Both the position numbers and the translations under genes were made by a program. A stretch of DNA of 5,649 nucleotides from Desulfobulbus sp. (GTDB lineage: Bacteria; Desulfobacterota; Desulfobulbia; Desulfobulbales; Desulfobulbaceae), in the NCBI GenBank assembly GCA_030600525.1, contig JAUVLX010000241.1, positions 1 through 5,649 on the forward strand, written 5' to 3'. The notes under the pieces are model-generated. The model was not told the DNA's origin, searched no databases, and saw only the letters and a list, made by a program, of their open reading frames with translations. This document shows, in pieces, positions 3,856 through 5,649 of the stretch; position 1 is the stretch's first letter; every line of letters starts with the position of its first letter.

Positions 3856-5562
3856 ATGTTGAACAGGAGTTCGCAATTGAAACAGTCATGGCAAAATACG
3901 CTGGAATCACTCTCGCGTCCGGAATTTTCGGTCGCTTTAAAGGGGATTCGTCGAGGGATAGAAAAAGAGTCCCTACGGGTCAATGATGATTCCAGCTTAG
4001 CCTCAACTGCCCACCCTGCCCACCTCGGCTCACCACTGACCCATGCGTGGATAACCACCGACTATGCCGAAGCTCAGATGGAATTTATCACGCCGGTGGG
4101 CACCGAGGCGGAAGAAACTCTCAGAATCCTCGCCGACATCCATCGGCATGTATATCGCCATCTCGGTGATGAATTACTCTGGCCTGTCAGCATGCCCTGC
4201 ACGGTTGAAACAGAGGATGATATTGAGCTGGCACGCTATGGCAACTCCAATGCTGGCAAAATGAAAACCATTTATCGCCAGGGACTAAAAAATCGCTACG
4301 GTAGCATGATGCAGACTATCGCCGGAGTGCATTACAACTTTTCCATGCCAGAAAATTTCTGGCCGGTATGGCAACAAATCCAGGGTGACCGGCAACCACT
4401 CCAGGACTTTATCTCTGAGAGTTATCTCGGACTGATCCGGAATTTTTTTCGCTTTGGTTGGCTGGTCCCGTACCTTTTTGGTGCTTCTCCAGTCGTTGAT
4501 GCTTCATTTATAAAGCATGCACGCAGTAAATTACCTCTGAAAAAGAGAGGCCAAGAAAGCTATTATATGCCACAAGCCACCTCCTTAAGGATGAGCAAAC
4601 TCGGCTATAATACCAAAGAGCAAAACAATCTGCCTATCAGCTATAACAGCCTCCCAGAGTTTGTCAGCGGTTTGCACCAGGCAGCGAGCCAGTCCAATCC
4701 GGTATTTGAAAAAATTGGTTTGAAGAGAAAGGGGGAATATCAACAACTGAACGCCAATACGCTGCAGATGGAAGGTGAACTCTATGGTCCGATTCGACCC
4801 AAGCGGGTCATCAAAAGCGGTGAGAAGCTCTCCGATGCCCTGCAAGGCAGGGGTGTCGAATATATCGAAGTCCGTTCTTTGGATGTCAACCCTTATGCTG
4901 CAACGGGGGTAGATCTGGATCAGGTTAACTTTCTGGATGTTTTCCTGACATTTTGCCTGTTAAAAGACAGCCCCGATTTTTCCCGGCAACAGCAACGCAT
5001 AGCTAAGCAAAATCTGAATAAGGTCGCAACCTGTGGCCGTGACGTATCCTTGGAACTGCTGGATGGTGAGAATCCAAGATCCCTTAAGACTTGGGCCGAA
5101 GATATTTTTTCTGACTTGGCTGAAGTAGCACGGTTACTCGATAAGGCAGACCAAGGTGAAAATTTCCTGGCTGCTCTGAACCGCCAACATCAAAAGCTGA
5201 AAGATCCCGCGCTAACACCCTCTGCAAGAATGTTAAAGGACATGGCAGAGCAAGAACTGGAGGTCAACGAGCTGGCATTGAGCCTTGCTAAAAAACATCG
5301 CCGCAAACTACTGAAAACTGACTATACGCAATTACAGGACGGGGAGTTTGAATGGGAGGCAGTGGCTTCTCGGCAGAAGCAAAGGGAACTTGAAAAAGCA
5401 GAGACATTAAGCTTTGACGAGTTCCTTCGCCTCACATTTAACAGCTCCCCTTCAGCTCCCTTGCCATCAAAAAAATTCAAGGGGGAGTGTTTCCCATGGC
5501 CGCCCCTGCCATGGCACCGTAACGCTTCGTGCAAAATTGTTTGTTGCGACTCGTTAACATAA
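3856..5562 (+). CDS. gshA: Glutamate-cysteine ligase (gamma-glutamylcysteine synthetase), proteobacterial type
   Basis: Catalyses the ATP-dependent joining of glutamate and cysteine, the first step of glutathione synthesis, in the cytosol. From the ATG at 3856 it has 568 residues, against 518 in E. coli GshA. Conserved blocks are LKGIRRGIEKESLRV near 28-42 (Glu36, Glu38), TTDYAEAQMEFITPV at 67-81 (Asp69, Glu76), VSMPC at 111-115, LKNRYGSMMQTIAGVHYNFS near 144-163 (His159), FRFGWLVPYLFGASP at 198-212, ATSLRMS at 241-247 (Arg245) and VEYIEVRSLDVNP at 334-346 (Glu338, Arg340). These carry the metal- and substrate-binding residues, so it should be active. The start is uncertain: the ATG has no Shine-Dalgarno, while a TTG at 3877 has AGGAG 7 bases upstream and fits the family N-terminus better. 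The family core ends near FDEFLRLTFNSS, about residue 531, and an unrelated tail of some 37 residues with four cysteines follows. No gshB is in view. Confidence 0.95.
   Translation: MLNRSSQLKQSWQNTLESLSRPEFSVALKGIRRGIEKESLRVNDDSSLASTAHPAHLGSPLTHAWITTDYAEAQMEFITPVGTEAEETLRILADIHRHVYRHLGDELLWPVSMPCTVETEDDIELARYGNSNAGKMKTIYRQGLKNRYGSMMQTIAGVHYNFSMPENFWPVWQQIQGDRQPLQDFISESYLGLIRNFFRFGWLVPYLFGASPVVDASFIKHARSKLPLKKRGQESYYMPQATSLRMSKLGYNTKEQNNLPISYNSLPEFVSGLHQAASQSNPVFEKIGLKRKGEYQQLNANTLQMEGELYGPIRPKRVIKSGEKLSDALQGRGVEYIEVRSLDVNPYAATGVDLDQVNFLDVFLTFCLLKDSPDFSRQQQRIAKQNLNKVATCGRDVSLELLDGENPRSLKTWAEDIFSDLAEVARLLDKADQGENFLAALNRQHQKLKDPALTPSARMLKDMAEQELEVNELALSLAKKHRRKLLKTDYTQLQDGEFEWEAVASRQKQRELEKAETLSFDEFLRLTFNSSPSAPLPSKKFKGECFPWPPLPWHRNASCKIVCCDSLT
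3865..3879 (+). promoter_or_regulatory. Ribosome binding site for an alternative TTG start of gshA
   Basis: AGGAG at 3865-3869 is followed after 7 bases by TTG (3877-3879), in frame with gshA. Starting there gives a 561-residue protein whose N-terminus is 20 residues long before the LKGIRRG block, close to the 18 residues of E. coli GshA. The ATG at 3856 has only an AT- and pyrimidine-rich stretch before it. Confidence 0.5.
5443..5514 (+). repeat. Repeat- and palindrome-rich segment encoding the GshA C-terminal tail
   Basis: AGCTCCC occurs twice (5443-5449 and 5454-5460), with a near-complement AAGGGGGAG at 5479-5487 after an A7 run (5469-5475). A perfect 7-bp inverted repeat, CCATGGC (5494-5500) and GCCATGG (5508-5514), with a 7-base loop, follows. 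No T tract follows it, so it is not an intrinsic terminator. It is richer in G+C than its surroundings and codes for the part of GshA that has no counterpart in E. coli, which suggests DNA that joined the reading frame late. Confidence 0.5.
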
Positions 5563-5570
5563 CAAGATCA

Positions 5571-5589
5571 GAAAGGCTTATAAGCTTTC
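5571..5589. other. Palindrome downstream of gshA
   Basis: GAAAGGCTTATAAGCTTTC pairs arm to arm over 9 bases with one bulged G, 9 bases after the gshA stop. It is AT-rich, without a free loop in the fully paired form and followed only by ATATTTTCC, so it is a weak terminator candidate at best. The remaining bases to 5649 show no gene. Confidence 0.3.
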
Positions 5590-5649
5590 ACATATTTTCC
5601 ACTTCATTATTTGATCGGAATAGCGAGCAACAAAAAAAGGCCAAAATCT

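Noticed and set aside
5632..5649. A7 run followed by GGCC at the right edge, as a bidirectional terminator arm
   Set aside because: Only one possible arm is in view; the partner arm would lie beyond the window.

Overview
The window looks like chromosomal DNA of a Gram-negative bacterium with moderate to low G+C and AT-rich intergenic spacers. The glutamate-cysteine ligase and the short nickel-type glyoxalase I are proteobacterial in style. The O-acetylhomoserine sulfhydrylase belongs to the subgroup I associate with Clostridia and other anaerobes. That mix would suit a deltaproteobacterium/Desulfobacterota or a gammaproteobacterium living with anaerobes, but this is inference and I name no genus.

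Left half (minus strand, 1-1933): a metY-type PLP enzyme (662-1933) is followed 68 bases downstream by an ATP-grasp ligase-like gene (593 to beyond the left edge). The ATP-grasp gene is cut by the window edge. Its start is puzzling, because the only good ribosome binding site points to an ATG in another reading frame. Divergent from metY is a LysR-family regulator (2077-2991). The 143-base divergent spacer holds three short inverted repeats and candidate promoters, the usual layout of a LysR regulator controlling its neighbour.

Middle (2992-3332): a 341-base spacer with no convincing gene. It holds a bulged 11-bp hairpin and, just before the next gene, a tandem TATAAG-TATAAA element.

Right half (plus strand, 3333-5562): gloA (lactoylglutathione lyase) is followed 103 bases later by gshA (glutamate-cysteine ligase). 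GshA performs the first step of glutathione synthesis, and GloA uses the glutathione hemithioacetal of methylglyoxal, so the pair is a coherent thiol/methylglyoxal unit. GshA has an unexpected C-terminal tail of about 38 residues with four cysteines, encoded by DNA with short inverted repeats.

The window as a whole is about sulfur amino acids and low-molecular-weight thiols: MetY makes homocysteine, GshA uses cysteine, and GloA uses glutathione. I found no CRISPR array, RNA gene, transposase or phage gene. The most unusual points are the ATP-grasp partner of metY with its frame conflict, the palindrome cluster in the divergent promoter, and the GshA tail.
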